This document shows, one piece after another, positions 22,206-34,834 of a stretch of 64,000 nt of DNA (position 1 is its first letter; every line of letters starts with the position of its first letter). The stretch is taken from positions 14,702,208-14,766,207 of the forward strand of contig OY783193.1 in the NCBI GenBank assembly GCA_963678675.1. The letters are read 5' to 3'. The notes beneath the pieces are model-generated. The model saw only the letters and a list, made by a program, of their open reading frames with translations. It was not told the origin of the DNA and ran no database searches. This DNA is from Xiphydria camelus. Taxonomy: Eukaryota > Arthropoda > Insecta > Hymenoptera > Xiphydriidae. The translations under genes and the position numbers were made by a program.

Positions 22206-22504
22206 AGCTTGCGCGAATAGTATGCGCAGTAGCGCCACACACACACTGACGCAGTCACATGTACACGGCTTACGTCTGACGCTCGATTTCCCAGGAAGGT
22301 CCCACCGTAGAGCCATAGCATAGATGTTTACACATCAAAAATAGAATAACCACAAAGATATTTGTTCTGTATAAGGGATGAAAATGAGTTTAAGACAGTC
22401 AGTTAGGAAGTAACTTATCTGATGCCACTTCTTCCGAGATACAGATGTCTCCTTTCCTGCTCTTCTTGCACCAGCAACCAGAGAAAAATGACACTGCTTC
22501 CGTG
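22206..22504. other. Unassigned stretch
   Basis: No coding or repeat signature could be supported. GC content is higher near 22210-22300. Confidence 0.4.
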
Positions 22505-23156
22505 CACTATCTTGATTATTTAAAAAAAATCCAAACGATTTGATAATAGCTAGCTGTCAGAGCGTCTGTCACATTCACCACTATTGAGATTCACTACTCC
22601 GATTACACTGAATTTTTACTTTTTATTAACAAGCGCGTCCGAGGATCGAAAAAATGCGAGGGAAATCGTTTCGCGAATGGAAATATTTTATTAATTTTGA
22701 AAAACAACAAAACATTCAAGGAATATATTCTCTCACACACTTTCACATACATTTTTGATGGCGTATGCGTGTGGCCGCATCTGTGTACACATTTCCGACC
22801 ATGGCCGAATACCGCCGAAGACAGGCGGAATTTTTGTGACATTTTTACATATATATATCGCCCGAGAAATCGGATTCTCGACTTTTGAGGGGCGAGGGGC
22901 GTGGCTTCGCGTTGCTAAGGAAAAATCTCTGTTAATATGTAACTTACAACATTTACTCTGGTCTCTATCGATAGAGAATAGTCGATTTATATGGCGTAAC
23001 TAAGCATAGTTTTGGTTATAACCGTATATTTATTGAGAAAATTTGATGTTAAAATTGAGGGGTGAAGGGGGGGCAGACATTTTTCCTGTAAAGATACACG
23101 GGTGCTCGCGGCGACAGCGCTGGCGGCGTCGTTCTGACGACTTGAATGAACATGCC
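22505..23156 (+). repeat. Duplicated segment V, copy 1 (empty site for MITE D)
   Basis: Matches 52760-53169 plus 54359-54588 closely, from GCGTCTGTCACATTCACC to CATGCCGCGAGACACTACCG. In this copy GTTAATATGTAACTTACAAC (22931-22950) is uninterrupted, where copy 2 carries MITE D. Short frames in both copies are not conserved. The other copy lies just downstream of the Ulp1-like ORF, so V may be the 3' part of that element. Confidence 0.8.
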
Positions 23157-24545
23157 GCGAGACACTACCGTGTCTCTTGATTCCATCGATATATCAGTAG
23201 AAGAAACGTAGAAGTATGACTGTTCATTTGCCGTGCTATGTGGGATATTGTCGAAGCTGTCACCTGCTTTTATCTAGCATACTCGTAGTAATCGTTACTA
23301 CTCAATTTTCTCCGTGTACACCAAACACTTTCTTACGTAATCAAGAGACAGACGATACCAGTACCGCTAGCCCTTTGTACTCCCCGCCGTCTCCGTATAG
23401 GTACAGACATATGTACGTTCGCACGCGGGATGCCGCACCAACAACGTTTCACATTCGCGCGCCATTAACACCCCGTCATCTCTACGGACGACACAACATT
23501 GGCGTGCATATCTGTCTGCCGGTGTAGTCTTCCGGCTCGAGAGAGACTATCGCGATCGGCCAATAGTACAATGTAGGTGCAACGTGTGACCCTCCACGCT
23601 ACGCGTATTCGCTGGGACGGGGCATTTCATTTACGATCCCGCGTGGTTAGGCGACTGGTCGATCGGGACATTACGTACCAGGATGGACGGGCTAGAGCGC
23701 ATTGCGGTAGGTAACGATGCATTCATACGGCAGTCTTTACCAGCTAATAGGTACGAGTTAGAAACGATCCAAGAGCGAGTATTCACTGACTGTGTTCGCG
23801 CGCGGGAGGATGCATACGTCTGGACCAGTGATATTCGACGGTTTGTAAACAGCGAGATGGAACAGCTGCAGTCGACGTGGATGTAATAGTTATGTATAAA
23901 GGGTATCGCGTGAAGGTACTTGTTGGTCTGCCATGCGGAGAAGTGGTCGAGACGCCCCGTGTACAAATTTTGTAGGAAAGCCCTATTAAATTAAATTATA
24001 TTACTGTATCTCTTTGAATCCAATATAATCACCAGTAATATTGTGAGTGCAGTGTTAAATCATTTCAACTAACCCCGATATGGTTTAAATCTACCTCTCC
24101 ACGTTTTCGGTCACTAGTCGTGTCACGCAATAGTGCTTTCGGGATTTACGACCTCGAGGAGATCTACTCTTGATCGCACATATTATAGTTATTAACTTGA
24201 AACTGAAGAATAAATTACGCAAAAATCAATCGCTGTTTAGACTGTGCAGAGGGTAGCTGGTTTGCGTTGCTCGAGAGGGTTTCTTCGGGCGATGAAAGCT
24301 ATTGTTCATATTATGAGGCGACGTGACGCAGTGTCGCACCTCCACTAACAATAAGAGGACTGTTTAGGCTCACCATAAATCTAGCGTTTAGGACCCTTTT
24401 TTGGGCGTATCCGTAAGATGATATGAGAAGCCAGACTAAAGGGCGCAGAGTTACTTGTGAGTTGTTTGTATTTCGTTTGTTGCATTTTTAGTTTTTCGGA
24501 CTTAGTTAAAATTTAGGTTTAAAGTATATTAGTATTTGTAAATTT
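23157..24545. other. Unassigned DNA
   Basis: No protein motif or repeat pair was recognised. 23216-23960 has moderate GC and overlapping short frames on both strands with no family resemblance. 23960-24545 is AT-rich. Confidence 0.4.
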
Positions 24546-24732
24546 CGAAGGTCCCAACCTAATATTAAAATTTCAACTCGAGTATTCTGTATATCGATAT
24601 ATCAAATGATTATTTTTCGAGTATTTTAATGAAAAATGCAGCAAATTTACTTTTACTCGGAACAAATTTGGACTCGAGTATTCTGTATACTGATAGGTAC
24701 ATAAAATGATTCTTCTTCGATTATATTTAAAC
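24546..24732 (+). repeat. Two direct repeats of about 110 bp
   Basis: ACTCGAGTATTCTGTATATC (24578) recurs as ACTCGAGTATTCTGTATACT (24671). Each is followed by an AAAATGATT-type phrase and TTCGA. Confidence 0.6.
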
Positions 24733-24951
24733 AACAAAACATGTGGCCGCCACACGCAGAAGAAGTGAAACTTCGATACCAGTTTCTCTGAATTTGATTC
24801 CGATGGTATTAGTTTCAATTGGCTCTATACAAGTCTTTTACAATGCTTCTTCGTAGAGCCAATTGAAACTAATACCATCGGAATCAAATTTAGAGAAACT
24901 GGTATCGAAGTTTCACTTCTTCCGCGTGTGGCGGCCACACGTTTTGTTTTT
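24733..24951. repeat. Large palindrome, arms about 95 bp
   Basis: AAACATGTGGCCGCCACACGC opens the left arm, and GTGGCGGCCACACGTTTTG closes the right arm. The centre is a 26-bp loop (24829-24854). There are few mismatches, so it is recent or maintained. It would form a stable hairpin RNA. Confidence 0.85.
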
Positions 24952-26940
24952 TTTCTCAGTTTATAATAACCGTGCATAAACTAATGCTCCAATTAAAAGT
25001 AACCTTGGGATATATGTGCCTAATCACCCATCTCCTTGTTCGGTTGAACACGAGTACCCCCTTCGCCGTTCTCGTGGAACAAGAGGAAAGAGGCCTCGAA
25101 AAAAGAAAGGATCCCACCTCATCAGACGACGAAGTCGCCGTTCCCGACGAACATCAACCGCCGGCAAAAACGAGGAGCAGCGCCGCGCGGCTTCGTCGCG
25201 ACTCTGCTTCACGCGCGGCCATACCGCCCACCTATACACGTTCGCTCCTCTTTGATCTTTACTCGCAATTCCCGGGTAAACTTGCACGTAGTCACGGGAC
25301 GAAATGTTCATTGTAACCGTTTGCGGACCGTCGACGAGCCGTACGTGCATATACGCAAAAACTGCCATGCATCGAACGTCCTTTGAACGCTCGTTCTCGC
25401 CGAAACGTACTTCGCCTCCTTTTCGATATCGCGCAAGAGGCGAAACCAGTCGGCCTGTAGCGGAAAGGTTCGCTACGAGTACACTTCGCATCGGAGTCAG
25501 GTCCCACATTCGATGGTTCATATTTAAGATGGGCCGTTCGAATTAAAAGTGCCCTTCTATTTCCGGGAAGCGCCCCTTTCGAGCTTGAATTTCATCGGGC
25601 GCTCGGGGGCAGACGAGCGCTTTTAACATTACCAGCGTCACGCGCGCTATGAGCATTTTGCTCACGCCAATAGGGAATTTTCATATATTATGCATGAAAC
25701 ACAGCAGACATAATAGTTAAAGTTATTTAAAACACAGTACCAATAGTAAAAACTTGATAAAAAAAACTTCTACCCCAAAAACTTTACTTTAAAAGTAGCA
25801 TGGCCACGCCTCCCCGGTGAAACGCCGCGTTATGAGCGGCACTGGTATCGTGACGTCACTTCATTGTAAACGGTTCACTTGCGCACCTTCTAGTACAGTA
25901 GACGGGCCGAGAAAATCAACTTTGTTGTCCACTTTTCTTTGCAAGTGTCTGAGTTTTTATTTCCGATGATTGCAATATTTCATTACCTTTAAAACAAAAC
26001 AAAAATCATCGAAAAATATCAATTTTTAGTGAAGTTAGAGGCATTTGATTACAAGAGCGCGCGGGCGCTATGGCGCGTATTTATGTACAAAATGTGATAT
26101 CTCGAGAACTATTCATCGTAACAAAATGAGATAAAAAGCAATCGTTTCGTCTTGAAATTCTCTAAATTTTTTCCGCAGTATGTCTCGATTTAAAATTACT
26201 TATAGCAAATAAATCTTATTTGTTTGAAGTAACGGAATTACTTGTACAGTCCCTAGTAGGTGGTTGAATTACACTGTAACAAATATTTATTTACTTTCCA
26301 GTAAATGTGAATTTGAGTCGACTGATGAATTATTTGCAGCAATGAAACAAGCAGTGAAATCTAGTACACAGTCTTTGGATTAAGTGAATATGCTTTTATT
26401 TGAATTATTGGAATATTTGCAGAAAAGGGCTGATGAAGTAACTGAAGAGCATCTTTATTAGACGAGAAAAAATATTTCATTCAATGAAGGGCGCAGGTAC
26501 TCGACACAAGAAAATATTTCATAAGACGGATGAATCAGTTTCTACGGCAAATGCAACCTTTCTTTGAATCTAGAATCTTGCACTTTGCATAAAATACTTA
26601 CACATTGGTGTGTCAATCATCCGTTTATTTAAAGCAAAGAAATATTTAATGACGGTAATATTACGTGTACTTGCGTTCGACAAGTGTTCAATAAATATTA
26701 TTGCATATACCATTCCTCTGAGAAACGATTTACTTGCCGTAATACATTGTTTGTTTGGTACTGTGGCAAAAAGTTTTTTCCTGCTAGAAGTTAGTCTACT
26801 GAAGTACAGTAACACTCTAAAGTATGTTCTTCGTGCGATGTAGCGACAACGTTTGACGTACAGTAGTATGTGTGTATCTGTGAGTTCAAAAATGGAGCCC
26901 AAAACATCTGGTCATGCATCTGTACGTCATGCAACGTAGC
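24952..26940. other. Unassigned DNA with a GC-rich island
   Basis: 25020-25640 is CpG-rich and open in several frames on both strands (up to 165 codons on the minus strand, 114 on the plus). None shows a recognisable domain, and openness on both strands is expected from base composition. 25640-26940 is AT-rich with no supported gene. Confidence 0.4.
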
Positions 26941-29212
26941 CATATTGCCTTATCAAAGGTTAAATTTATAAAGAACAATTAATAAAAAAATAACGGGCTT
27001 CCTAATGAACGTGAAAATTGGTATGGATGATTTTAGTTCATTAAACTTGCTGTTCAAAAATTTCAGAATTTTTTCACTATTTTTGTCAGAAATATCGCGG
27101 TTTGTTAGCTATAACCCATAAGAACACATGTTATTTTATTATTCAAATATCTTTGCAACGAGCTTCCTAAAAGACTTGCAAATTTAACTGAATTTTTTTT
27201 TACTTCAATCTACCGAATGCAATCATTTTCAAGCATTTCTCACTATTTTTAGTATAACGCTCGAGAAACCTTAAGGGGTTAGAGGTAGTCAACGGCGCCG
27301 AAAAATGAGTATTTTCAAGAATTTTTTAAAATCAATTATTAAATACATTTTATGAAATTAGAAATACTACCTTAATATACATAGTTTAGACATAATATGT
27401 TGAAAATTTGAAAAAGAAAAATTTAATATAACGGCAGTTATCGCCATGTTTGTTGGACCCCGTCCGACGATTCGTGTTTTGCGGTGGCCATCATAGATTG
27501 TAACTGGATCATCTGAAATTAATAAGACAAAGAAAAATCATTAGTTTAATAGTTAATCTTCTGCTTTTTTTTTAACAGAAGCAAAATGGCAGCATCTGAA
27601 AGTTGATTTTCAATTTTTCGAGGAAAGAAACGCTCGTTTACTGTTTATAAAAAATAGTAGTTTTCATCAGAAAAAGAAATCCTTCGATTAAGCACGAGTT
27701 TTTTATGTCTACAACAATCTGAAAAAATTGTATTCAAATCTGTCGAGTGGTTTTTTACGCCACGAGCGACCAACTTTGACACCAAAGCGTAATCGGCACT
27801 CCGCCGATGGCAATATATAGTATTAAGCTAGAGTAAGTTTAGGTTAATTCACGACAAAGACTTATATACCTCATTGTTCCTAGAGCTGTAGCATTCAGCC
27901 ACTTTTTACTTTAATAAATAACGTTTACTAGACATTGTGTAGGGTTGAGTTCCTTCTCGCCAGTCTGACGGACGAGCTAGACTATACAACGCCTACAACA
28001 CTCGCTTTATGTCCCTATCTCGTGGCGGAGCTTTTCGTCCCGGAATCGGCCTATGGACTCGTTAGTAAGGCTAGGCCGACTCCTGCCTTAGACGCTCTGT
28101 GGTCCTCTTGTATAATAACTGCACCACATCGTGTTGAACTACCGAGAGCCGAGAGCCGGGGGCCAGGAGCCGCGAGCCGAGGGCCGAGAGGGTCGGCGCC
28201 ATCTGGCGTCAGGCCGCTACAGCGTGACGGGTCGCCACAGTACAATAAACTGCGTCTTTCGCTTAAGTTATACATTTCTTTAATTGAAACAATTATTGTT
28301 TTCTAGCAAAACAACCGATTTCTCAGCCCGCCTTGGCAATCGCTTGTTTTAAGTAAATAACGCATGTTGTAAAACATCCAGTATCTACTGCGTACTCTGT
28401 GTACACATTACTTGATGATCGATTAAACTATTTTGTATATGACATGAAATCAAATAATTGTTGTTTCAAATAAAATGACATTGAAATAAGTACACGATTT
28501 ATTTCATTCACATCAACCGTTAAATCACATGGGATTAAATATTTTTCTGACGAAATAGATATGGAATTGTCTCAAGAAACTATTTCTTCACTTTCAAAGA
28601 AGGTTTACTTGAGAAACGTGTACTAGTGCAATTTATACACGAGTACTTCAATCAAATTCAGTTTCTTGACTCCAAATGAAGTGAAGTACTTAAATCAATG
28701 AGATATTCACTTGTCTGTCAAAATTAATTCCAAAGAAATCGGTAACTTCGTTTTAAATACATCATTCTATTGAGACAAAATAATAACGACTACTTGGTTA
28801 GAAGAACCATTGTATTAATTCGAACAATTATACACTATAAAATCATTTCTTTCGATAGAAGAAACTATTTCATTGGAGCAATTATTTTATTCTTTCATAC
28901 AAATATTAATTATTTGTATCAACGCACTTAACTGCCAAATAGATGCCTTTACTTGCTACAAATAATTCTTTTTCTTAGTGTGAAATCAATGTAAAAATTA
29001 CTAATTCTTCTTCTCCTTGTACCATTGACCTACTCAGCCTATAAGCCCCTCTTTTGAACCTAAAGTTGGGTGAAATGGCCAATAACAGACCATTTTTAGT
29101 CTCAACGGAGGACTTGGGTTCCCGAGTCGAATTTTTAAACCTACTATTTTAGGTTTTTAGTAGATCGATTTTCCATTTATCCGCATCCGGCATCCGCTAT
29201 CCGTAGTCCGTA
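26941..29212. other. Unassigned DNA with a GC-rich block near 28140
   Basis: 28140-28230 holds GAGAGCCGAGAGCCGGGGGC-like short repeats between two AATAAA-type signals (27912 and 28244). That could be part of a degraded LTR, but no TG...CA pair with a duplication was found. 28300-29150 is AT-rich with repeated CAAATAATT phrases. No gene was supported. Confidence 0.35.
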
Positions 29213-29954
29213 CCCCACAAAAACAGATTCTCTGTAAAAAAAAGGCGGCATGTTCATTCAGTGCCAACAAAAATTGATACGTAAAATATTCCCCAAAAAA
29301 GATTTGAAATCAATTAAGATCGCCATGTTCAAGATTTATATATAAAAAGTAAAAGGCATCATTTGAAAGAAAAATTATTGTAAATCAAGTTACTAAAAAA
29401 TTCGACTAAAAAAACTTATAAACAAATTTTAATAAAAAAGAACTTGCCGCGTTTAAGTTTTCATATTTTGTCCACTATACCGAATAATTGGCAGTGCTTG
29501 GACAGTGCTAGAATGATTCATAAATTGCACTGCCGAAGTCAAATTCAGAGAAATTCAGAAGGCCCCCTGAGGGATTCAGGTCGCCTGATCGGTTTCCCGC
29601 GCGACATTCGGTATACTGGTGGTATCATATAAGTGTATGAATTTATTGAAAATCATAAGTGCATAAACATCGAGTATAATTCTGTCTGAATTTTTTATTT
29701 TGAAGGAAAAAAACGCGGCAAGTTCTTTTGTATTAAAATTTGATTATAAGTTTTTTTAGTCGAATTTTTTAGTAACTTGATTTACAATAATTTTTCTTTC
29801 AAATGATGCCTTTTACTTTTTATATATAACTCTTGAACATGGCGATCTTAATTGATTTCAAATCTTTTTTGGGGAATATTTTACGTATCAATTTTTGTTG
29901 GCACTGAATGAACATGCCGCCTTTTTTTTTACAGAGAATCTGTTTTTGTGGGGG
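29213..29954. repeat. Long-TIR foldback MITE, family A, copy 2
   Basis: Same termini as copy 1 (CCCCACAAAAACAGATTCTC) and the same spacer with GCAGTGCTTGGACAGTGC. The spacer has a 14-bp addition (CTGAGGGATTCAGG) compared with copies 1 and 4. Arms remain strongly complementary. Confidence 0.85.
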
Positions 29955-30352
29955 GATTTTACTACTTTTTGGAATTTATTCATGAGGAGAATACGTACAT
30001 GTAGAAGAATATCTTTTTATTACCACAAAATTAAAGTCTCTTTTACTACTTGGGTATGGCCCGTTTTTACCATCTCCATTTCCTCTTTCGTCATATTATA
30101 CTACGAGCCAATTAATTATTATTCTCGTGATATTTTGAAAGGGATTTATAAACTAGAGAGCCCTTACATTTTTCACTTTGCCTTAGTATTTTGGAGAAAT
30201 AAAACATACCGCTTTCGAATTTACAGGCCATCGGATTTTTCTTATATTTTGGTCGTCTACAGAAATCCATGTAGACATTTTACCTTTAACTCTCTAAGTA
30301 TACTCTTCCAATGACTGTGACGAATTGTTTCATCACATGTAAAGATACCTGT
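29955..30352 (+). repeat. Dispersed repeat R, copy 2
   Basis: Follows MITE A as in copy 1. Internally it contains CTACTTGGGTATGGCCCG, the right-hand end of family B plus its flank, without the rest of B. It ends by joining the TGTCAATTCGGGAGAT end of family L, then a 34-bp array. Confidence 0.75.
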
Positions 30353-30410
30353 CAATTCGGGAGATAGGAGCATCTAACCTCGAAATCGTTAATTTGTATA
30401 TAATGATCTA

Positions 30411-30497
30411 TCGAATGTATTAATCCCTATATTATCGACTTCTATCGAATGTATTAATCCCTATATTATCGACTTCTGTCGAATGTATTAATCCTTA
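30411..30497 (+). repeat. 34-bp tandem array, interrupted by the DNA element at 30498
   Basis: Units TCGAATGTATTAATCCCTAT plus ATTATCGACTTCTR repeat at 30411, 30445 and 30479. The last is cut by the TA-flanked insertion and resumes at 36380 with TATATTATCGATTTCTG. A related array lies at 40327-40436. Confidence 0.8.
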
Positions 30498-30724
30498 CCC
30501 CGATAGCCAAGCGTGACGTTCACCCAAAAGTCACGCGGTGGCGTCACTGAGTGACGTTACTCTGATGCCACAGTGAGGATCCGGAGTGCGAGTTTTTGCC
30601 AGAACGGAATACTTGATCCTGATTGGTCTATTCGCTGACGCCGTACGGGACTTTTATTCGCGTCGGACACCGCTGTATGGTGGCGTTTCGTTCTTCCTAA
30701 GATGGCCGTCGTTGCGGACCGAAT

Positions 30725-31380
30725 GTCAAGATAACCATGTAACGTAAACAAAGTATTTGTAAATACCTAGTAGTAGTTTTAAGAGTGCAAGTGCAATAAA
30801 CCCAATTCATAAGTGATGAATATCGATATCGAAGATATCTTGTCAGTTCTAGGGGAGTCAAAAATGCCGCTAGTGGAAGGAGAAGCGGTATTGAAAAAGC
30901 AGTTTGTATTTTCCTGCTGAATCAAAAAGAGAAACCAAAATACAGTGAAAATCGTCGCTTCTTGCGTACAATCGTCACATGTAACAAGTGCTCCTCACGA
31001 AGTTGAAGTGAACATCTTACTAGTAAACAACAATAAAGAAGTAACGTGCAAGTGCAGCTGGGCCAGAGGAAGACGCAAACATGTTTTTGCAACGCTTCTG
31101 TACATAAATCAGTACGGCAAATAGTACCATGTGACGATTGTACGCAAGAAGCGATGATTTTCACTGCATTTTGGTTTCTCTTTTTGATTCCGCAGGAAAA
31201 TACAAACTGCTTTTTCAATACCGCTTCTCCTTCCACTAGCGGCATTTTTGACTCTCCTAGAACTGACAAGATATCTTCGATATCGATATTCATCACTTAT
31301 GAATTTGGTTTATTGCACTTGCACTTTTAAAACTACTTTTATTTACAAATTCTTTGTTTATGTTACGTGGTTATGTTGAC
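30725..31380. repeat. Inverted duplication of a gene 5' region, arms about 255 bp
   Basis: Left arm 30725-30985 and right arm 31129-31380 are complementary. They cover a presumed 5' untranslated stretch (GTGCAAGTGCAATAAACC) and the first about 55 codons of the SWIM-like frame. The loop (30986-31128) holds the rest of that frame. The arms differ at several bases, including the codon that is TGA in the left arm and GGA in the right. Transcription across it would give double-stranded RNA with identity to the parent gene. Confidence 0.85.
30816..31124 (+). pseudogene. SWIM-domain gene fragment captured in a transposon
   Basis: From the ATG at 30816 the frame encodes MNIDIEDILSVLGESKMPLV and onward for 102 codons to TAG at 31122, with one internal TGA at 30918-30920. 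The C-terminal end reads KEVTCKCSWARGRRKHVFAT then LLYIN. This fits the SWIM zinc-finger pattern C-x-C-x(n)-C-x-H followed by a hydrophobic helix, except that the third Cys is absent (R-K-H instead of C-K-H). SWIM domains bind zinc and occur in nuclear proteins and MULE-type transposases. Only the N-terminal part is here. The right arm of the inverted duplication repeats the first half on the minus strand without the stop. I read it as transduplicated host or transposon sequence, not a working gene. Confidence 0.65.
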
Positions 31381-31384
31381 ATTT

Positions 31385-32735
31385 ATTTTGAAAAAGAAAA
31401 ATATCAAATTATTTTTTACAAAATTTAATGAGAACCTTCAAGAGCAGTCACTAGGTTCGTAACACGAGGACTGGTTCTTAACTCGACGGAGTGTGCGCAG
31501 TCTGACCCAGCCGTTCCAACAAACACAGAACTAGTTATGGAACGATTCCAACGAGCGTTCCAACCGCGAACAGAACTGGTTCTCGAACGGTAATTTCAGT
31601 CCCTAGTTCTGAGTTGGGACGATTTTCTAGCACATGCGTAGTAAGGCGCGAGATGCACTCTATTTGAATCGGTGAGTCCAAGAACAGTACAAATGCATAA
31701 AGATAGTTTCGAGAAAAAATGAAAAAACATAATAACTTCACAATGAGTTAATGGCCATCATTTCAAGCTCTTGAAAACTGTAATGAGGGATGCTAAATAT
31801 GTGGATTTTCTTATGACTGATAGGAATCGGTTCTTGACAATATATGGAGCTTAGAATTTTAAACATTTTGGCTACCTACCTTAACTCAAAACGTCATTTG
31901 TTGGACTTATACTGTTCTTGGATTCACCGATTCATTTCTATTCGGAGGCATTGAAGGATATTTTAAAATATGCTAAACTCTTGCTCTAACAAATATCGTT
32001 TACTGGCAAAGGTTTAAGTGCTAGTACGGAGAAAAAACTTAAATGTTAATTCCGATGATAACGTTAAAAAAGGTCAAAGGAAATTTTTAGAAATTGCGGG
32101 AAAAACATGATGGATAACAGAAAACATTTTTTTATTTGGTAATATAATATGTACATGGTTCTATTATGTGTATATTATCCTATTCTCTTTATATAATATA
32201 CTGTACGACTTAAGCTATTATATCATAGTATTTTCATTTGCAATTTTTTTCAACTGCTGTTACATATAATGAATCTGAATAAAAGGAGATAATTTCCTTC
32301 AGAAATCCAGTTAACAAGCTGGTAAAATTAAATAGTATCATATAGAATACATCGTTGGGAATTATTAAAATTCTTCATTGTATGGAATGATTTCATCCTG
32401 GCGTAAATTTTATACTTCATGTTCAGGCATTCGTCCTTCATTTTGAAGTGTTCGTTAAATCTGAAAGAAGCGTACCTATTATCAAAACGATTATCATCAA
32501 ATGAAATATGAATATTATAAAATGAAAATATCCTGATTATATACAATCTGATAATAATTAAATAAACTTACTCCAGAAAATCGAAGTCGATATTTGAATG
32601 TTCACTCTGTATAAGCGCCCAGCAACCCCGGAAGAAATGAGATAAAGGAGGAAACTTAAACCTTGGTATAAATTTTAGTAACAGTATCTTCGGATACATC
32701 TGTGGCTTCATTGTACGTACGAAGATATATTCTAA
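31385..32735. other. Unassigned interior of the 5.9-kb element
   Basis: 31440-31640 contains several GAACTGGTTC-like phrases. The rest is AT-rich. On the minus strand 32790-32660 there is a 42-codon open run reading NPDFSLYPEETLQRAWLR, which looks coding-like but matches no family I know. Confidence 0.4.
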
Positions 32736-32792
32736 GCCAAGCCCTTTGCAATGTTTCCTCCGGATACAGAGAAAAGTCAGGATTATCTATAG

Positions 32793-34133
32793 GTACAAAC
32801 CTGCAATGACATGTACTATGGTCTGTCGACCAAACAATTGCGGATTTTGGCGTACGAATTTGGAAAAAAATTGGACTGCGATGTACCCCTTACATGGGAA
32901 CTTCCGCGAATGGCTGGAATCGAATGGTTTCGCGGATTTCTAAAACGACACCCCACTTTGACATTAAGGAAACCAGAGGCAACCAGTCTGGCTCGCGCTA
33001 CAAATTTCAACAAAACAAATGTTCGTGGGTTTTTCAAGCTACTGAAAAACGTCCTTGATAAATATTCCCTGTCGTCGTTCGATATATGGAACATGGACGA
33101 GACTGGAATAACAACGGTTCAATCGCCTCAAAAAGTCATTGCTCGACGTGGTTCGAAACAAGTTGGTCGAGTTACTTCAGCCGAACGAGGTACTCTTGTG
33201 ACCTTGGCCATGGCAGTTTCAGCTGGGGGACGTTCTTTGCCGCCTTTTTTCGTTTTCCCCCGAAAAAAATATAAGAACCATTTTCTTAATGGAGGACCAC
33301 CAGGATGTGTCGGCGTTGCAAATCACAGCGGATGGATAAACTCAGAACACTTCTTGAGTTTCCTCAAATTCTTCCAATCTCATGTTCGAGCGTCTGTTGA
33401 GGCTCCAGCTCTTCTTATTCTCGATAATCATGAGTCCCACTTGAGTATTGCTGGGCTCGATTTTTGCAAGGAAAACGGTATTATTGTGTTGTCTCTACCG
33501 CCCCATTGCTCACATAAATTGCAGCCGTTGGACCGCACCGTTTACGGACCGCTGAAAACAGCTGTTAATGCGCAATGTGATTATTGGATGACCTCTAATC
33601 CAGGAAAACCCATGACGATTTATGACATCCCCGCGATCGTCAATAAAGCGTTGCCTTTGGCCGTGACACACCGAAACATCGTCTCTGGCTTCGAATGCAC
33701 GGGCATTGCTCCATATAATCCTGATATATTCCAAGAACATGAGTTTCTGCCGAGCAGTGTGACCGACCGCGAAAATCCTGCATCAACGTCTGAAAATAGT
33801 CAGGTTCTGGCCCCTTCTCCTTGTGAATCTCCGAAGACATCTGAAGCTACAGACACACTTGCTGAACCAACGCCCTTACATGTCACTAGTAACAGTGAAA
33901 GCGGAGACTTGAGGCAAATATTGCACTCTGTACGATCTCTTCCGAAAGCTGGACCCAGAAAAGAAACGCGCAAAGGAAGAAAACGCCGTAAAACAGCGAT
34001 ACTTACAGACCCCGAAATGATGCACGAATTGACAATGGAACAAGAAAATGCTAAAAAAGGGAAACAACAGGAAATAACGCCCAAACCAAGAGCTCGTCCG
34101 AAAAAAAACGCGACGATCGACAAGCACAGGTAA
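32793..34133 (+). pseudogene. Pogo/Tigger-like transposase, catalytic region without HTH
   Basis: An acceptor-like CTATAG ends at 32792 and the frame then stays open 447 codons to TAA at 34131. From Met at 32811 the motifs are YGLSTKQLRILAYE (3-16), NMDETG with catalytic D96, LLILDNHESH with D205, and PPHCSHKLQPLD with D241: a DDD triad typical of pogo/Tigger (DDE_1) enzymes. A basic, Lys-rich tail (KETRKGRKRRK) follows. The HTH that should precede is absent. A conserved-looking FPPDTEKSQDYL lies at 32753-32788 in another frame, suggesting a 1-nt slip at the junction. The catalytic part is uninterrupted. The N-terminal HTH exon occurs nearby on the opposite strand. Confidence 0.85.
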
Positions 34134-34320
34134 ATGCGATACTCGTACCTCGAGAAAAACATCGCAGGCCAAGTATCAGATATTGTCCGACTCAGAAGAT
34201 GACATGTGAATTTTTGTCGAAAAAACTGGCTCTCTAGACTTAATTTCTTCTGGATATATTGTTTTTGTGGGAATAAATATTCAAAATGATATTTTTTTTT
34301 ACTTATTTTGACATTTCAGT

Positions 34321-34569
34321 CAAGTGGCGACTTTGCCCCAGGGGGGTGGCGACTTTGCCCCACGATTTTACGATTCCCTGATTTTCTGTTAGTTCAGAAT
34401 TTCTCTTCTTATAAATAAATAAATTACTAAACGTCCAAACAACTATATAGATTTCGTAGCCAGATGTTTTCTGAATCCAACGATGTGTAGAACATTACAA
34501 AAATATATTTTTTTCTTGACAAATAAAGACATACAAAAAAAAGTGGCGATAATATGCCCCACTCTCCCC
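34321..34569 (+). repeat. 3' end of the pogo-like element with subterminal GTGGCGACTTTGCCCC repeats
   Basis: GTGGCGACTTTGCCCCA occurs twice at 34324-34362, and a variant ending GCCCCACTCTCCCC closes at 34569. The same ending occurs at 35637-35679. Both have the same polarity, so they are two right ends, not a left/right pair. Repeated subterminal motifs are typical transposase-binding sites. Confidence 0.7.
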
Positions 34570-34834
34570 TACGTACTCCACCAAAATCGACTCAGCTGTC
34601 GAAGTAAAAACCTGTGTAAGAAGGAACTCTTATAATTTTGAAACACTTTTGTACGCTTTTGTTGGGTAATTTATTTTACAATTATTAATTCTATTAATTT
34701 AAATTATTATTTTTGTGATTATTTTTCTATAATAACCCACATTAACCTACCTACCTAACCTAACCTAACAAAATGTTTCCTTCGCAAATTGAAAAATCAA
34801 AAAGTGAGATACCGAAAATTAGATAACAACGTAC

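Noticed and set aside
25024..25521. 165-codon minus-strand frame and plus-strand frames over the same DNA
   Set aside because: CpG-rich composition opens several frames at once. No domain, no splice context, no second copy.
27900..28290. Solo LTR between two AATAAA signals
   Set aside because: No TG...CA pair with flanking duplication could be found.
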